Shown piece after piece: positions 26,530 to 35,479 of a stretch of 64,000 nt of DNA. Origin of the DNA: Actinomycetota bacterium (GTDB lineage: Bacteria; Actinomycetota; Humimicrobiia; Hakubellales; JAMDDV01); the NCBI GenBank assembly GCA_023488455.1, contig JAMDDV010000034.1:62001-126000 (forward strand), written 5' to 3'. A program made the translations under genes and the position numbers. The notes under the pieces were generated by a model. That model saw nothing but the letters and a program-made list of their open reading frames with translations, was not told the origin of the DNA and made no database searches. How positions within the stretch are numbered: the first letter of the stretch is position 1; the number at the start of each line of letters is the position of its first letter.

Positions 26530-28632
26530 TTACCTCTTTTCGTATATATTAATTTTTAACAACTTTATATTAAACATGCTCAGTACATTTTCCAATTGTT
26601 TCAAGTAAAAATTTAGATCTCCGCCTTCAATACCCTTGTCCCTGGCAAGAATTGCACTGGAAAAAAGGATAAAGTTTGAGATCGATCTGTAAAAGTCCCT
26701 GTTTATGGAAAAAATCCTGGACCTCTGCTCAGCATTCAGCTCATTGATCTCCCTGTTAAGCTGAAGATGGACATTATGATTCAAATCTTTCAAGTACCTG
26801 TTAATCTGACTTCTGGCGTTCATAAAGAACGCGGAGGCAAGGATACTTTTCAGTTTCCCGAAATTTCTCACATCATGGTTTATATCATCTGTCCTCAATA
26901 TTCTTGGTATCATCGTAGGACCGCGGAAGTCCTTAAAGTCAAGCTCTATAACAGAATACCTCGAAATGTCCGCAGGATACGGCTCGAAATAGAAAAATGG
27001 CCACAGAAACGATGAGATCAACTTCAAGCCTTCCATTTCATTCCCTCTTCCCACAGTTTCATCATCTGCCAGGGCGCTCCCATCTGCCCGCAGAAGCCAA
27101 TCTTCGGCTGACTTGCTATCCCTTGCTATCTCACAGATCATTGCAGCTCTGCCACCGCTCTTCAGGAGCCGAGCAGATTTCAGAATCACATCCTCCCACT
27201 TCCGGATATCCACGTCATCAAAAACAAGACTCCAGGCAAACCGTCCTTCCATTTCTTTTAACTTACTGATCTTCTTAAAGTGTGCTATGTGACTGAAATT
27301 GGCTTCAACTTCCTCTCTTTTCTCGCTAGAGAGGTAAAACCCGTCGCCCTCTTGCATAACCTCCCTGGCTACATTGACGAAAAACTGTTTTTTCACCTGT
27401 TCGATCTGCTGAAGTATCTTCAACCTGTCAGGAGAGATTTTAGGGTTGGCACAGTAATCACGTAAAGGTTTTGTGATATTATCCCAGCTTAAAGCATCCT
27501 TAATCGATGCCGAAGCTCTCCTGCACCCATCTCTGAACTCATCATCAAATACTGCTTTCTTGATGGCATCTGCATAACCTGACATATCACCAGGGCTCAC
27601 GCATATCCCAATACCGTTTTTTTCGATGACCTCCTGCATGCTATCACCTGAGCTGGAGACAATAGGAACGCCAGCCCAGATATAGTCCAGAATCCTCGTC
27701 CTGAAAGAATAGGTAGTCTCCAGATGATCCCTGTGTGCACTTACCCCACAGTCAGCCTCAAGCAAATATGATCCTCTATCTTCATAGCTGACCCACCGAT
27801 TAAAAAAGACGGTTCTGTTAAGCAGCCCCTTATAACGGCAGTAATTTTCAACTTCATTTGCAATGCGCATCTCTGGCATTCGAGCATCAGGATGTCTTTG
27901 TCCCAGAAAGACAAACTTAATCTCAGGATGTTTCTTTACGACCTCCTCAATCGCCCTTACCGGGGTAAGCGGGTCAAGCCAGTTCCATATTCCTCCACCC
28001 CACAAAACAACTTTATCACCGGCTTCAATGCCGCTGATGACTCCCTTCAACACTTTTTTACGGTGCACAGGTGGTTCATCAGGGATACCGAAGGACACCA
28101 CATCGATCAGCCTCCTGCCTGAACAGTCGTCCCCATATGTGAGTGGATTTATCCTCCCGTGCGCGCCCAAATATCCTATCCACATATCCCTCTGCTTCTC
28201 ACTTGCGCAGATGTAAAAATCACCAAAAAAAGCTGCTGCATTCAGTTCGTCGTAGTTCATCAGATCGATATTCTGTCTCTCACCCATCGGACGGTCTGAA
28301 AACATCTCAAGCGATTCAAACTGAAATGGGTTATAAAGGTCCACGACCATCGCACCGCTATACTTATAGATTGCCTCAAGGAACTGCCTGATATGGCCCT
28401 GAACAATGATGGAGTCGAAATTGCGGATTATCTCCACAAGCGAACCAGGCTCTGATTCATTAAACCTAAACAGCTTCACTCCAGCGTAATCCTTGCTGTC
28501 CAAAGCGCACGTCGCAATGGCAACATCCACATCTCCCAACAAAACCTTTGCCAGCTCAACGACCCTTATCGCAGGACCTGCCATCCTATCCGATATGAGT
28601 TCTTTTGTTACGAAAACCGTGTTTCTTCTCAT
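26530..28632 (-). CDS. GT4 glycosyltransferase with methyltransferase-like C-terminal domain
   Basis: A 700-residue protein. Residues 1-400 are a GT-B fold beginning FVTKELISDRMAGPAIRVVE, with VVLWGGGIWNWLDPLTPVRA and SFRTRILDYIWAGVPIVSSS. This portion is clearly paralogous to the C-terminal half of the protein at 50271-52739. Residues about 430-590 look like the later part of a class I methyltransferase (LLKSGGRAAMICEIA and following) but I see no glycine-rich SAM loop, so it may be inactive or structural. The last 100 residues are helical, probably coiled coil. It lies two bases from both neighbours. Confidence 0.8.
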   Translation of the reverse strand: MRRNTVFVTKELISDRMAGPAIRVVELAKVLLGDVDVAIATCALDSKDYAGVKLFRFNESEPGSLVEIIRNFDSIIVQGHIRQFLEAIYKYSGAMVVDLYNPFQFESLEMFSDRPMGERQNIDLMNYDELNAAAFFGDFYICASEKQRDMWIGYLGAHGRINPLTYGDDCSGRRLIDVVSFGIPDEPPVHRKKVLKGVISGIEAGDKVVLWGGGIWNWLDPLTPVRAIEEVVKKHPEIKFVFLGQRHPDARMPEMRIANEVENYCRYKGLLNRTVFFNRWVSYEDRGSYLLEADCGVSAHRDHLETTYSFRTRILDYIWAGVPIVSSSGDSMQEVIEKNGIGICVSPGDMSGYADAIKKAVFDDEFRDGCRRASASIKDALSWDNITKPLRDYCANPKISPDRLKILQQIEQVKKQFFVNVAREVMQEGDGFYLSSEKREEVEANFSHIAHFKKISKLKEMEGRFAWSLVFDDVDIRKWEDVILKSARLLKSGGRAAMICEIARDSKSAEDWLLRADGSALADDETVGRGNEMEGLKLISSFLWPFFYFEPYPADISRYSVIELDFKDFRGPTMIPRILRTDDINHDVRNFGKLKSILASAFFMNARSQINRYLKDLNHNVHLQLNREINELNAEQRSRIFSINRDFYRSISNFILFSSAILARDKGIEGGDLNFYLKQLENVLSMFNIKLLKINIYEKR

Positions 28633-28634
28633 TG

Positions 28635-29576
28635 TTAAATATCCCTTGACCTGACTGGAGTATTAACCCTATTAAAACTCCTGACCTGCAGGATGTTCCT
28701 CAACTTTGAAATCATCGTGCAAGGTAAAAAGAAAAAATTCCATATGTAAGATTTTATCAGTGGGATGTTCTGATCCACAGTCCTGCCATTACTAAGCCAT
28801 CTTGACTCAGCAGGAATGAACTTCCTGAAAAAACCAGCCGGGCTGAAATTTTTAATGACAAACCTGATGCGGTTCTTGTGATAATAATAATAGAACCTCT
28901 GCGAAAACTTTCCCGTGGACGAAGACTCAAAATGTATCGCCTTTGCACGAGGGGTCAAAAGAACCTTCATGCCAAGCTGTCTCACCCTGCTGCAAAGCTC
29001 CGCTTCCTCGAAATAGCCAGGAAAGTAACCAACATCAAATCCACCCAGGCGCTCAAATAGAACTTTTCTGACCAGGATACTGGCCCCGGTTACAAATTGA
29101 GGATACAGATACCCATCGTTACTGAGCTCTAACTCCCTTTCCCCGTCTCCCATGTGTTTTGTGATCGCATTGCTAAGGAAGAGCCCTCCTGCGTGATGAA
29201 TCGTCTCGCCATCAGGGTAATATATAAGACATCCCACCACCCCAACGGTGTCATCTCCACTGACGGGTAAAATCATCTCTTTAAGCCAGTTTTCCTTTAC
29301 GATGACATCGGGGTTCAAAAAGATCAGATACTTGCCCTTCGCATATCTTGCAGCAAGATTATTTCCTCCTGAGTATCCAAGATTCTTGCCCGGTAGGAAA
29401 AGCCGGATCTTATCCTTATATTCGCCTAATTTAGACACCGTATCATCGCTGGAACAGCTATCAACTATTAAAACTTCAAAGGAATCATCGTCCTGTTTAA
29501 ATAGCGATTCAAGACACTTTGATATCGTACTCGCGCTGTTGTACGTAACCAGTATTACTGAGGTTTCGGTTTCCAA
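28635..29576 (-). CDS. Glycosyltransferase family 2 (WbbL-like)
   Basis: A 313-residue GT2: TSVILVTYNSASTISKCLESL, VLIVDSCSSDDTV, NLGYSGGNNLAARYAKG and YLIFLNPDVIV as metal site. GASILVRKVLFERLGGFDVG and EEAELCSRVRQLGM complete the family pattern. One hydrophobic segment near the C-terminus (IWNFFFLPCTMI) may touch the membrane. The start overlaps the preceding GT4 by 22 bases, so translation is coupled. Confidence 0.87.
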   Translation of the reverse strand: METETSVILVTYNSASTISKCLESLFKQDDDSFEVLIVDSCSSDDTVSKLGEYKDKIRLFLPGKNLGYSGGNNLAARYAKGKYLIFLNPDVIVKENWLKEMILPVSGDDTVGVVGCLIYYPDGETIHHAGGLFLSNAITKHMGDGERELELSNDGYLYPQFVTGASILVRKVLFERLGGFDVGYFPGYFEEAELCSRVRQLGMKVLLTPRAKAIHFESSSTGKFSQRFYYYYHKNRIRFVIKNFSPAGFFRKFIPAESRWLSNGRTVDQNIPLIKSYIWNFFFLPCTMISKLRNILQVRSFNRVNTPVRSRDI

Positions 29577-31018
29577 AGTGCTCCAATTTTTTTTATCGCT
29601 TTTTTGCAGTACGCATAAAATCGTGGGACCATCCTCTCCCCAAGCAAGCTGCGTAACTCAGCAATTATTTCATCCTTCTGGGCAATCAGCCTTTTCTGAT
29701 CTTCAATAGTGCTAATCTGCAGATAAAAAGCCCTGCTCTCCTCATCAAGCATCGCGTTCCGCCTGCCGAAATCAGGCGAGTTCGCCGGCTGAGCTGCCCA
29801 CTTCAACAGTTCCCTGCACGTATGGTTAAAATTAAAATTTACTTCAGCATACTGGTGTGCTTTCGCTGCAGTTTTTGTTAGCAGGTCCCTGTTTACAGAT
29901 AGATAAGACAATAGATTTGCGAGGGACGAAGGACTCCCCGGCTCAAAAGTAAAACACAGTTTTTTGCTCGCAAGCTCATCGGTTAGCTCACAAACATTTG
30001 TGCTCAAAACCGGTAGCCCGTATTTCAGCCAATCAATAATCCGGTTTTTACTTCCAAGCTCAACCTCATATATGGCTTTATCCATATTAAGTCCCAGATG
30101 ACAATTTTCATATAGCCACAACAACTCCTCTCTATCCAACCACCCAAGTATTCTGAACCTGTCTCGGTAAGGAGAAGAGTTCACCTGCTCAAGAAACCGC
30201 TGATAAGTGTCATCTCCAAGTTCACTGACCCCACCTCCAGTTGATGCAAAGATCAAATTAGGGTCTTTGTACATTGCATCCTCGAGTCCATTAAACAACG
30301 TCTTCTCATCAACCCATGTGTTATATGTCCCGCTCCAGAGCACCAGAAAATCACCAATTTTGAAATCCAGACCAACCGGTTTTCTTGGAATAGGATCGCT
30401 AATAGTATCAAAATCCGTTCCACACGGTATGGGATGCACAAACTCATATCCAGCCGTGCTTGAATTCAGCCTTCCAACCGTGCCCAGCTCTCCTATTAGC
30501 GCAAAGCGCTGTCTTCTGGAAACAGTTGAGAAAACATCGGCCCTGGATATTATCTTCCTCTCCTGATTCCAGAAGTGAAATAGCGAGTTATCATCACGGG
30601 CTGAGTATGCCTTCGCCTGTGCCTCCCCCATCACGTGTCCAAAAAGATCAGCCCAGAACGGTCTCTCACCTACCAGAAAATTCGCCACATACGATGGGAA
30701 AAAGGTAACCCCAAGGACCGCATCTGGTGTAAACTCCTCCACATGTTTTCTCAGGCTGTCCTGATCCTCAAAACTTTCCTTATCAAGAGCCAGGAGCATG
30801 AACTCATTTTTCGTCGAGCTCATCTTCCGGGGCTTGCTTTTCTGCAACTCTTTGTCCCCTGAACCCTCTCCCACCAGGCTGTAGCAGACCAGAAATAGCT
30901 CGTGGCCATCATCTATTAAAGGTTTGGTCATCTGCCATGTCCTTATCGCAGTGCCATAGATCTTTTTAGTGGGCTCAATAGGAAGCGGAGACATCCCAAA
31001 GACTAAGATGCGGCTCAA
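29555..31018 (-). CDS. GT4-like glycosyltransferase, first gene of the long minus-strand operon
   Basis: I place the start at TTG 31018 (LSRILVFGMSPLPIEP) since GGTGATGA lies upstream and the longer reading frame would run through the promoter; this gives 487 residues. The C-terminal Rossmann fold has FLVLWSGTYNTWVDEKTLFNG and YEVELGSKNRIIDWLKYGLP, the nucleotide-sugar site. A C-terminal coiled coil (about 430-475, ISTIEDQKRLIAQKDEII) follows. It is a close paralogue of the protein at 52747-54195 in every block. The donor is unknown. Confidence 0.82.
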   Translation of the reverse strand: MSRILVFGMSPLPIEPTKKIYGTAIRTWQMTKPLIDDGHELFLVCYSLVGEGSGDKELQKSKPRKMSSTKNEFMLLALDKESFEDQDSLRKHVEEFTPDAVLGVTFFPSYVANFLVGERPFWADLFGHVMGEAQAKAYSARDDNSLFHFWNQERKIISRADVFSTVSRRQRFALIGELGTVGRLNSSTAGYEFVHPIPCGTDFDTISDPIPRKPVGLDFKIGDFLVLWSGTYNTWVDEKTLFNGLEDAMYKDPNLIFASTGGGVSELGDDTYQRFLEQVNSSPYRDRFRILGWLDREELLWLYENCHLGLNMDKAIYEVELGSKNRIIDWLKYGLPVLSTNVCELTDELASKKLCFTFEPGSPSSLANLLSYLSVNRDLLTKTAAKAHQYAEVNFNFNHTCRELLKWAAQPANSPDFGRRNAMLDEESRAFYLQISTIEDQKRLIAQKDEIIAELRSLLGERMVPRFYAYCKKAIKKIGALWKPKPQ

Positions 31019-31060
31019 ATCATCACCAATAAAGATAAGAATGTACCAGATTTTTGTGTT

Positions 31061-31089
31061 AGTATAGCATATCAAATTTCTATTAAAAT
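31061..31089 (-). promoter_or_regulatory. Candidate promoter for the 31-6 kb minus-strand operon
   Basis: On the minus strand an extended -10 (TGCTATACT, TATACT at 31061-31066) lies 17 bases after a poor -35 (ATTTTA, 31084-31089). The expected start leaves a leader of about 35 bases with an SD before TTG 31018. The extended TG element compensates for the weak -35. It sits in the short AT-rich divergent gap before the gene at 31103. Confidence 0.55.
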
Positions 31090-31102
31090 CACGCATACTA
31101 TA

Positions 31103-32074
31103 ATGGACAAAAATACAATTCTGGTCACTGGAGGAGCCGGTTTCATCGGCTCAAATCTTTGCGAAAGGCTTATCACGCGCGGCCTTAACGTGACCTGCCT
31201 TGATAACTTTAACGACTTCTATGACCCGTCGATTAAAAGAAGAAATATCGGATGGCTGTTAGAGCAGCCGAACTTCGAACTGGTCGAGGGAGACATACTT
31301 TACACTAACCTGCTTGAGGTGCTCTTCAACACAAGAAGTATCAGTAAAATTATTCACCTGGCAGCAAGAGCAGGAGTGAGACCATCGATATCACAACCGC
31401 TGCTGTACGAGAAGGTGAATATCAGGGGCACCCTCAATCTCCTTGAAATGACAAAGAGCTACAACGTTGAGCAGTTCATCTTCGGTTCATCTTCATCAGT
31501 CTATGGAAATAATAGAAAGGTGCCCTTTTCTGAGGACGACGCAGTCGATAACTCCATCTCGCCTTATGCAGCGACCAAGCGCGCAGGTGAGCTCCTCTGC
31601 CACACATATCACAAAATATACGATATCAACTGTATCACCCTGAGATTCTTCACGGTTTACGGGCCAAGACAGCGCCCCGAGATGGCAATACACAAATTCA
31701 CGCGGCTCATTGACTCTGGCAAGCCGATAGAGATCTATGGTGATGGCTCAAGCAGCCGGGATTATACCTATATTTCAGACATAATTGACGGCATAGAAAG
31801 CTGCCTGGACAAAAAGCTGGGCTTTGAGACCATTAACCTAGGTGATTCCAACCCGATTAAATTAATCGAGCTTGTAAGACTGATTGAAGGCGCGCTTGGT
31901 AAAAAGGCAGATATTAAGTGGATGGAACACCAGCAGGGCGATGTCGATATTACCTATGCGGATATAACAAAGGCAAAAAATATATTAAACTATTATCCCA
32001 AGATAAAAATCGAGGAAGGAATCAGCGAGTTCGTAAAGTGGTATGTAAAACAGACAGATGTGAGCTTGACCTGA
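31103..32074 (+). CDS. NAD-dependent nucleotide-sugar epimerase (UDP-glucuronate/UDP-glucose 4-epimerase-like)
   Basis: Extended SDR of 323 residues: TGGAGFIGSNLCERL for NAD, FGSSSSVYG and SPYAATKRAGELLCH (YxxxK) for catalysis, and FFTVYGPRQRPEMAIHKFTR, which is typical of UDP-glucuronate 4-epimerases; GDGSSSRDYTYISDI follows. It probably provides UDP-galacturonate or a similar donor. No SD is visible before the ATG. The following GT2 overlaps its 3' end. Confidence 0.87.
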   Translation: MDKNTILVTGGAGFIGSNLCERLITRGLNVTCLDNFNDFYDPSIKRRNIGWLLEQPNFELVEGDILYTNLLEVLFNTRSISKIIHLAARAGVRPSISQPLLYEKVNIRGTLNLLEMTKSYNVEQFIFGSSSSVYGNNRKVPFSEDDAVDNSISPYAATKRAGELLCHTYHKIYDINCITLRFFTVYGPRQRPEMAIHKFTRLIDSGKPIEIYGDGSSSRDYTYISDIIDGIESCLDKKLGFETINLGDSNPIKLIELVRLIEGALGKKADIKWMEHQQGDVDITYADITKAKNILNYYPKIKIEEGISEFVKWYVKQTDVSLT

Positions 32075-33003
32075 GCATTGTAATCCCTGTTTACAATGAA
32101 GATGAAAACGTGGAAACGCTCCATCAGGCGTTAGAGAATGTCCTGGATCGACTGAATAAAAGCTATGAAGTCATTCTGATCGATGACGGAAGCAGCGATG
32201 GCACCTATTCCAAGCTAAAAGAAGTCCACGAGAGAAACCATAAATTCAAGATTATACGTTTTAGACGAAATTTCGGCCAGACCGCAGCCATGTCTGCTGG
32301 ATTTGACTATGCAAAAGGCGAAGTAGTCGTTACGCTTGATGCAGACCTGCAAAACGACCCAGATGACATCCCGCTTCTACTTGAGCAGATCGATAATGGA
32401 TACGATGTTGTAAGCGGATGGCGAAAAAACCGACGAGATAATATCATCATCAGAACAATACCGTCCCGCACCGCTAACTGGCTGATCTCCCGACTAACCG
32501 GCGTTAGCCTGCACGACTTCGGCTGCACGCTCAAAGCGTACAGACACGATGTGATCAAAAACATAGAGCTCTATGGAGATATGCACCGCTATATACCCGC
32601 CCTTGCAAGCAGGATCGGGATAAAGGTAACCGAGGTACCCATATCTCACCAGAAGCGCATGCACGGCAAGTCAAAGTACGGGCTTTCCAGGATAATAAAA
32701 GTCATAATCGACATCGTCACGCTCAAGTTTTTGCTGACCTACTCGACAAAACCGCTGCAGATATTCGGGCTGCTCGGTATCGTAAGCTTCATACTGGGCT
32801 TCACCATTTCCCTTTATTTGACGATTGAAAGGCTTTTCTTCAACGTACCGCTTGCAAACAGGCCAATGCTCCTGTTAGGAATCCTGCTGCTTTTTCTTGG
32901 CCTGCAGTTCTTTTCAATTGGTTTAATTGGCGAAATGATAATGCGCACCTATCACGAATCTCAAAGCAAACCCATCTACTTCATAAAGGACATTCTTGAA
33001 TAG
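32038..33003 (+). CDS. Polyprenyl-phosphate GT2 with C-terminal membrane helices (CsbB/DPM-like)
   Basis: About 321 residues if it starts at GTG 32038; a CTG at 32071 that overlaps the epimerase stop is an alternative, as no ATG is available in frame near the domain start. Motifs: LSIVIPVYNEDENVETLH, VILIDDGSSDGT, NFGQTAAMSAGFDYAKG and VTLDADLQNDP. HQKRMHGKSKYGLSRI precedes two membrane helices (about 240-262 and 275-300). This architecture moves a sugar from a nucleotide onto undecaprenyl phosphate, for later use by a GT-C enzyme outside. Its paralogue is at 60475. Confidence 0.86.
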   Translation: MVCKTDRCELDLSIVIPVYNEDENVETLHQALENVLDRLNKSYEVILIDDGSSDGTYSKLKEVHERNHKFKIIRFRRNFGQTAAMSAGFDYAKGEVVVTLDADLQNDPDDIPLLLEQIDNGYDVVSGWRKNRRDNIIIRTIPSRTANWLISRLTGVSLHDFGCTLKAYRHDVIKNIELYGDMHRYIPALASRIGIKVTEVPISHQKRMHGKSKYGLSRIIKVIIDIVTLKFLLTYSTKPLQIFGLLGIVSFILGFTISLYLTIERLFFNVPLANRPMLLLGILLLFLGLQFFSIGLIGEMIMRTYHESQSKPIYFIKDILE

Positions 33004-33029
33004 GTCATGACCAGGGTGAAAGGAGAGAA

Positions 33030-34277
33030 ATGAAGATACTATTCATTGCACCAACCCCATTTTTTTCTGACAGAGGATGCCACACCAGGATACTTGGAGA
33101 ATATCTGAGCCTCGTGAAGTTGGGTCATCAGATCGAAATGGTTACATATCACCTCGGCAAGGATGCGGAGGGTGTCAAGATCCACCGAACTCCAAATATT
33201 CCCTGGTATAAAAAGACAGAGGCTGGCCCATCGTACCACAAGATCTACATAGACTGTCTGTTGTTCTTTAAAGCCCTGATTAGAACCGTCAGATTCAAGC
33301 CTGATATTATACATGGACATCTGCACGAAGGCGCATTAATCGGCTCTATCGTAGGTAGGCTCACGCGAACTCCAGCAATAGCTGATATGCAGGGAAGCCT
33401 ATATCGCGAGCTCATCGACCACAATTTCTTCAAACAGAATGGAATGATGTCCAAAATCTGGAAATCGGTTGAAAACGTTATCCTGAAGATGCCCAGATTC
33501 ATAATTTCGAGCTCTGAATTTACCTCCGACTATTTCCACAAGGAACACAGCGTGCCGCTGGAAAAAATCGATACGATTAACGATGGAACCAACACAAGCC
33601 TGATTCGGCCAATCAAAAAGGATAAAAAACTTTTTGCAGACCTCGGTATACCGCAGGATAGAAAAATTGGAATCTACACGGGAGTGCTGACTCGATACCA
33701 GGGAATAGATCTCATGCTCAAGACATTGGCGCACTTAAAAAAGATGGGATCAAAGGTGTTCTTTTTAATCGTCGGTTTTCCAAAGGTTGAACATTACCAG
33801 AAGATGGCAGATGAGTTGGACATTGCAGATATAGTGAAGTTTACCGGAAGAATAAGCCACTTTGAGATGAACAGATATCTGAGTGTTGCAGACTTTGGGG
33901 TCACCGCCAAACTATCCAAAACCGAGGCGAATATTAAAGTCCTGGACTACATGGCTGCCGGCCTTCCGGTTGTTCTATTTGACTCAAAAATAAACAAAGA
34001 CCTCATGGGGGAATACGGAATTTACTGCAAATACAATGATGCAATGGACATGGCGCTTAAAATTGACAACTTATTAAAAAACCAGAAACTCATTGAGGAG
34101 CTCGGACCCAGAGTTAGAAACCATGTAGTGAGTGAATTCTCTTGGGACAAGAAAGTGGAAAAGATAGAGAATATTTACAAAAAAATCTTGAATCCCGATG
34201 TAAGAAAAATAGATACGCCCATGGCTGATGCTATGCTGTTTCCTCTATACTTTTTGTCCGATATCTTCTTTGAATAA
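33030..34277 (+). CDS. GT4 glycosyltransferase
   Basis: A 415-residue GT-B enzyme. The N-terminus is ILFIAPTPFFSDRGCHTRI; HGHLHEGALIGSIVGRLTRTP is a conserved acceptor-side block; the donor side has IGIYTGVLTRYQGIDLMLK and KTEANIKVLDYMAAGLPVV. It is closely paralogous to the gene at 35462, sharing SDRGCH, TYHLGK, YKKTEAGPS and ADMQGS. AAAGGAGAG precedes the ATG. Its 3' end runs 47 bases into the convergent membrane-protein gene. Confidence 0.88.
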   Translation: MKILFIAPTPFFSDRGCHTRILGEYLSLVKLGHQIEMVTYHLGKDAEGVKIHRTPNIPWYKKTEAGPSYHKIYIDCLLFFKALIRTVRFKPDIIHGHLHEGALIGSIVGRLTRTPAIADMQGSLYRELIDHNFFKQNGMMSKIWKSVENVILKMPRFIISSSEFTSDYFHKEHSVPLEKIDTINDGTNTSLIRPIKKDKKLFADLGIPQDRKIGIYTGVLTRYQGIDLMLKTLAHLKKMGSKVFFLIVGFPKVEHYQKMADELDIADIVKFTGRISHFEMNRYLSVADFGVTAKLSKTEANIKVLDYMAAGLPVVLFDSKINKDLMGEYGIYCKYNDAMDMALKIDNLLKNQKLIEELGPRVRNHVVSEFSWDKKVEKIENIYKKILNPDVRKIDTPMADAMLFPLYFLSDIFFE

Positions 34278-35301
34278 AGAGGATAATAAGTACTGCTATA
34301 AGTCCAAAGACTATGTTATACGCCAACTTGATGACATGAAAGCTGAACCCTGATACTATTGCAAACTCTTTCGGATAACCCAGAAGGATAAAAGCAATTG
34401 TCCAGCTCGTTTCATACGTCCCGATTCCCGCAAACGAATGCGTGGGCAGCGTGGCTGAGAGCTCAGCGCTTGCCGTGCCCAAAAACGACTTCCAAAAACT
34501 GATCTCTGCTGTCCCATACCCCATGCTTGCCACTATCGACAGCAGCAGGATATAATAAACGACAAACTTCAATATTCTGATAACTATAGTGAGCCCAAAT
34601 ACCTGCGGGTATATCCTGCGGCACTTGATCTCCACTATGTTCTCGTTCATAAAGACAAGCTTATTCATCGCATAATCAACAAATCTTGCCTTTCTGAGCT
34701 TGATCCTTATAAAAAACCGGTCAAGAATTTTTATCCCAAGCCAGACTAATCGATCAAGGAAGACCAGAATCAGGCTGAATACCACAAATGCAGACGCTGA
34801 AACTATCAGATAAAAAGATGGAAAGATGTTAAAGCTTTGCGAACCAACTATGGCGATCGCCAGAAATAGTATAGGCATAATTGCAATCGAATCCAGCACA
34901 GCACTAACAACGAATGTGGACATGCAAGCTTCAAGCGGTACGGAATACTTGCGAACAAGTATGTAAATATAAGACAGCGAACCCAGCCTTGCAGGAAGTA
35001 CATCCGTAAAAAGATCCCTGGCAACGGTGACAAGGGTCAGGTCGTTAACTCCCACGGTGTACCTGCCCAGCAAGATCTTATAACGGAAGGCCCTCAGGTA
35101 GAAACCAGCAACTGACAGCGAAAGCGCAACGATAAACAGCGGAATATTGATGTTGCGAATTGAACTCCATATATCCCCAATATTTATGTTGTCAAGAAGA
35201 TAATAAACCAGCGCAGCAGAAACAGCCGTCAGGATGACGTAATTAATTACCTTCCTTATAACCTTGTTCTTTTTTCCCTTTGAATTTTTTTCGTCTTCCA
35301 T
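34231..35301 (-). CDS. Flippase-like membrane protein (LPG synthase TM-domain / AglD-like family)
   Basis: A 356-residue integral membrane protein with about eight helices. The N-terminal LYLL-like helix is followed by YLRAFRYKILLGRY, then DVLPARLGSLSYIYILVRKY, matching the PAR.GEl motif of the UPF0104/lysylphosphatidylglycerol synthase membrane family; LSATLPTHSFAGIGTYE is the second conserved block. Such proteins often sit in glycan clusters and are proposed to act with lipid-linked sugars; function is not settled. Single gene unit, flanked by convergent and divergent genes. A related protein is at 41291-42268. Confidence 0.83.
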   Translation of the reverse strand: MEDEKNSKGKKNKVIRKVINYVILTAVSAALVYYLLDNINIGDIWSSIRNINIPLFIVALSLSVAGFYLRAFRYKILLGRYTVGVNDLTLVTVARDLFTDVLPARLGSLSYIYILVRKYSVPLEACMSTFVVSAVLDSIAIMPILFLAIAIVGSQSFNIFPSFYLIVSASAFVVFSLILVFLDRLVWLGIKILDRFFIRIKLRKARFVDYAMNKLVFMNENIVEIKCRRIYPQVFGLTIVIRILKFVVYYILLLSIVASMGYGTAEISFWKSFLGTASAELSATLPTHSFAGIGTYETSWTIAFILLGYPKEFAIVSGFSFHVIKLAYNIVFGLIAVLIILFIQRRYRTKSIEETA

Positions 35302-35442
35302 ACCAGATAAGTAAAAAAAGGATCAAGCTTGAAAAAATAACAAATATAGAAGCGTATAACAGCCTTATTATAACTATTTTAAAGTCCAAATTGTCTCTCT
35401 CAAGCTATCAATTTCCCCACGAAGCATAAATATAACATTTAA

Positions 35443-35470
35443 TTGCAACTCATGAAATTTATTGTATATT
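35443..35470 (+). promoter_or_regulatory. Candidate promoter, probably leaderless, for the GT4 at 35480
   Basis: TTGCAA (35443-35448), 16 bases, TATATT (35465-35470). The expected start lies at 35477-35479, next to the ATG at 35480, and no SD is visible. The rest of the 178-base divergent gap is AT-rich with no other recognisable element. Confidence 0.5.
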
Positions 35471-35479
35471 TCTTACCAA

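Noticed and set aside
31019..31096. ATG at 31096 as the start of the GT4 at 29555
   Set aside because: The extended -10 promoter lies within this stretch, so it would not be transcribed; the residues do not look like a GT-B N-terminus.
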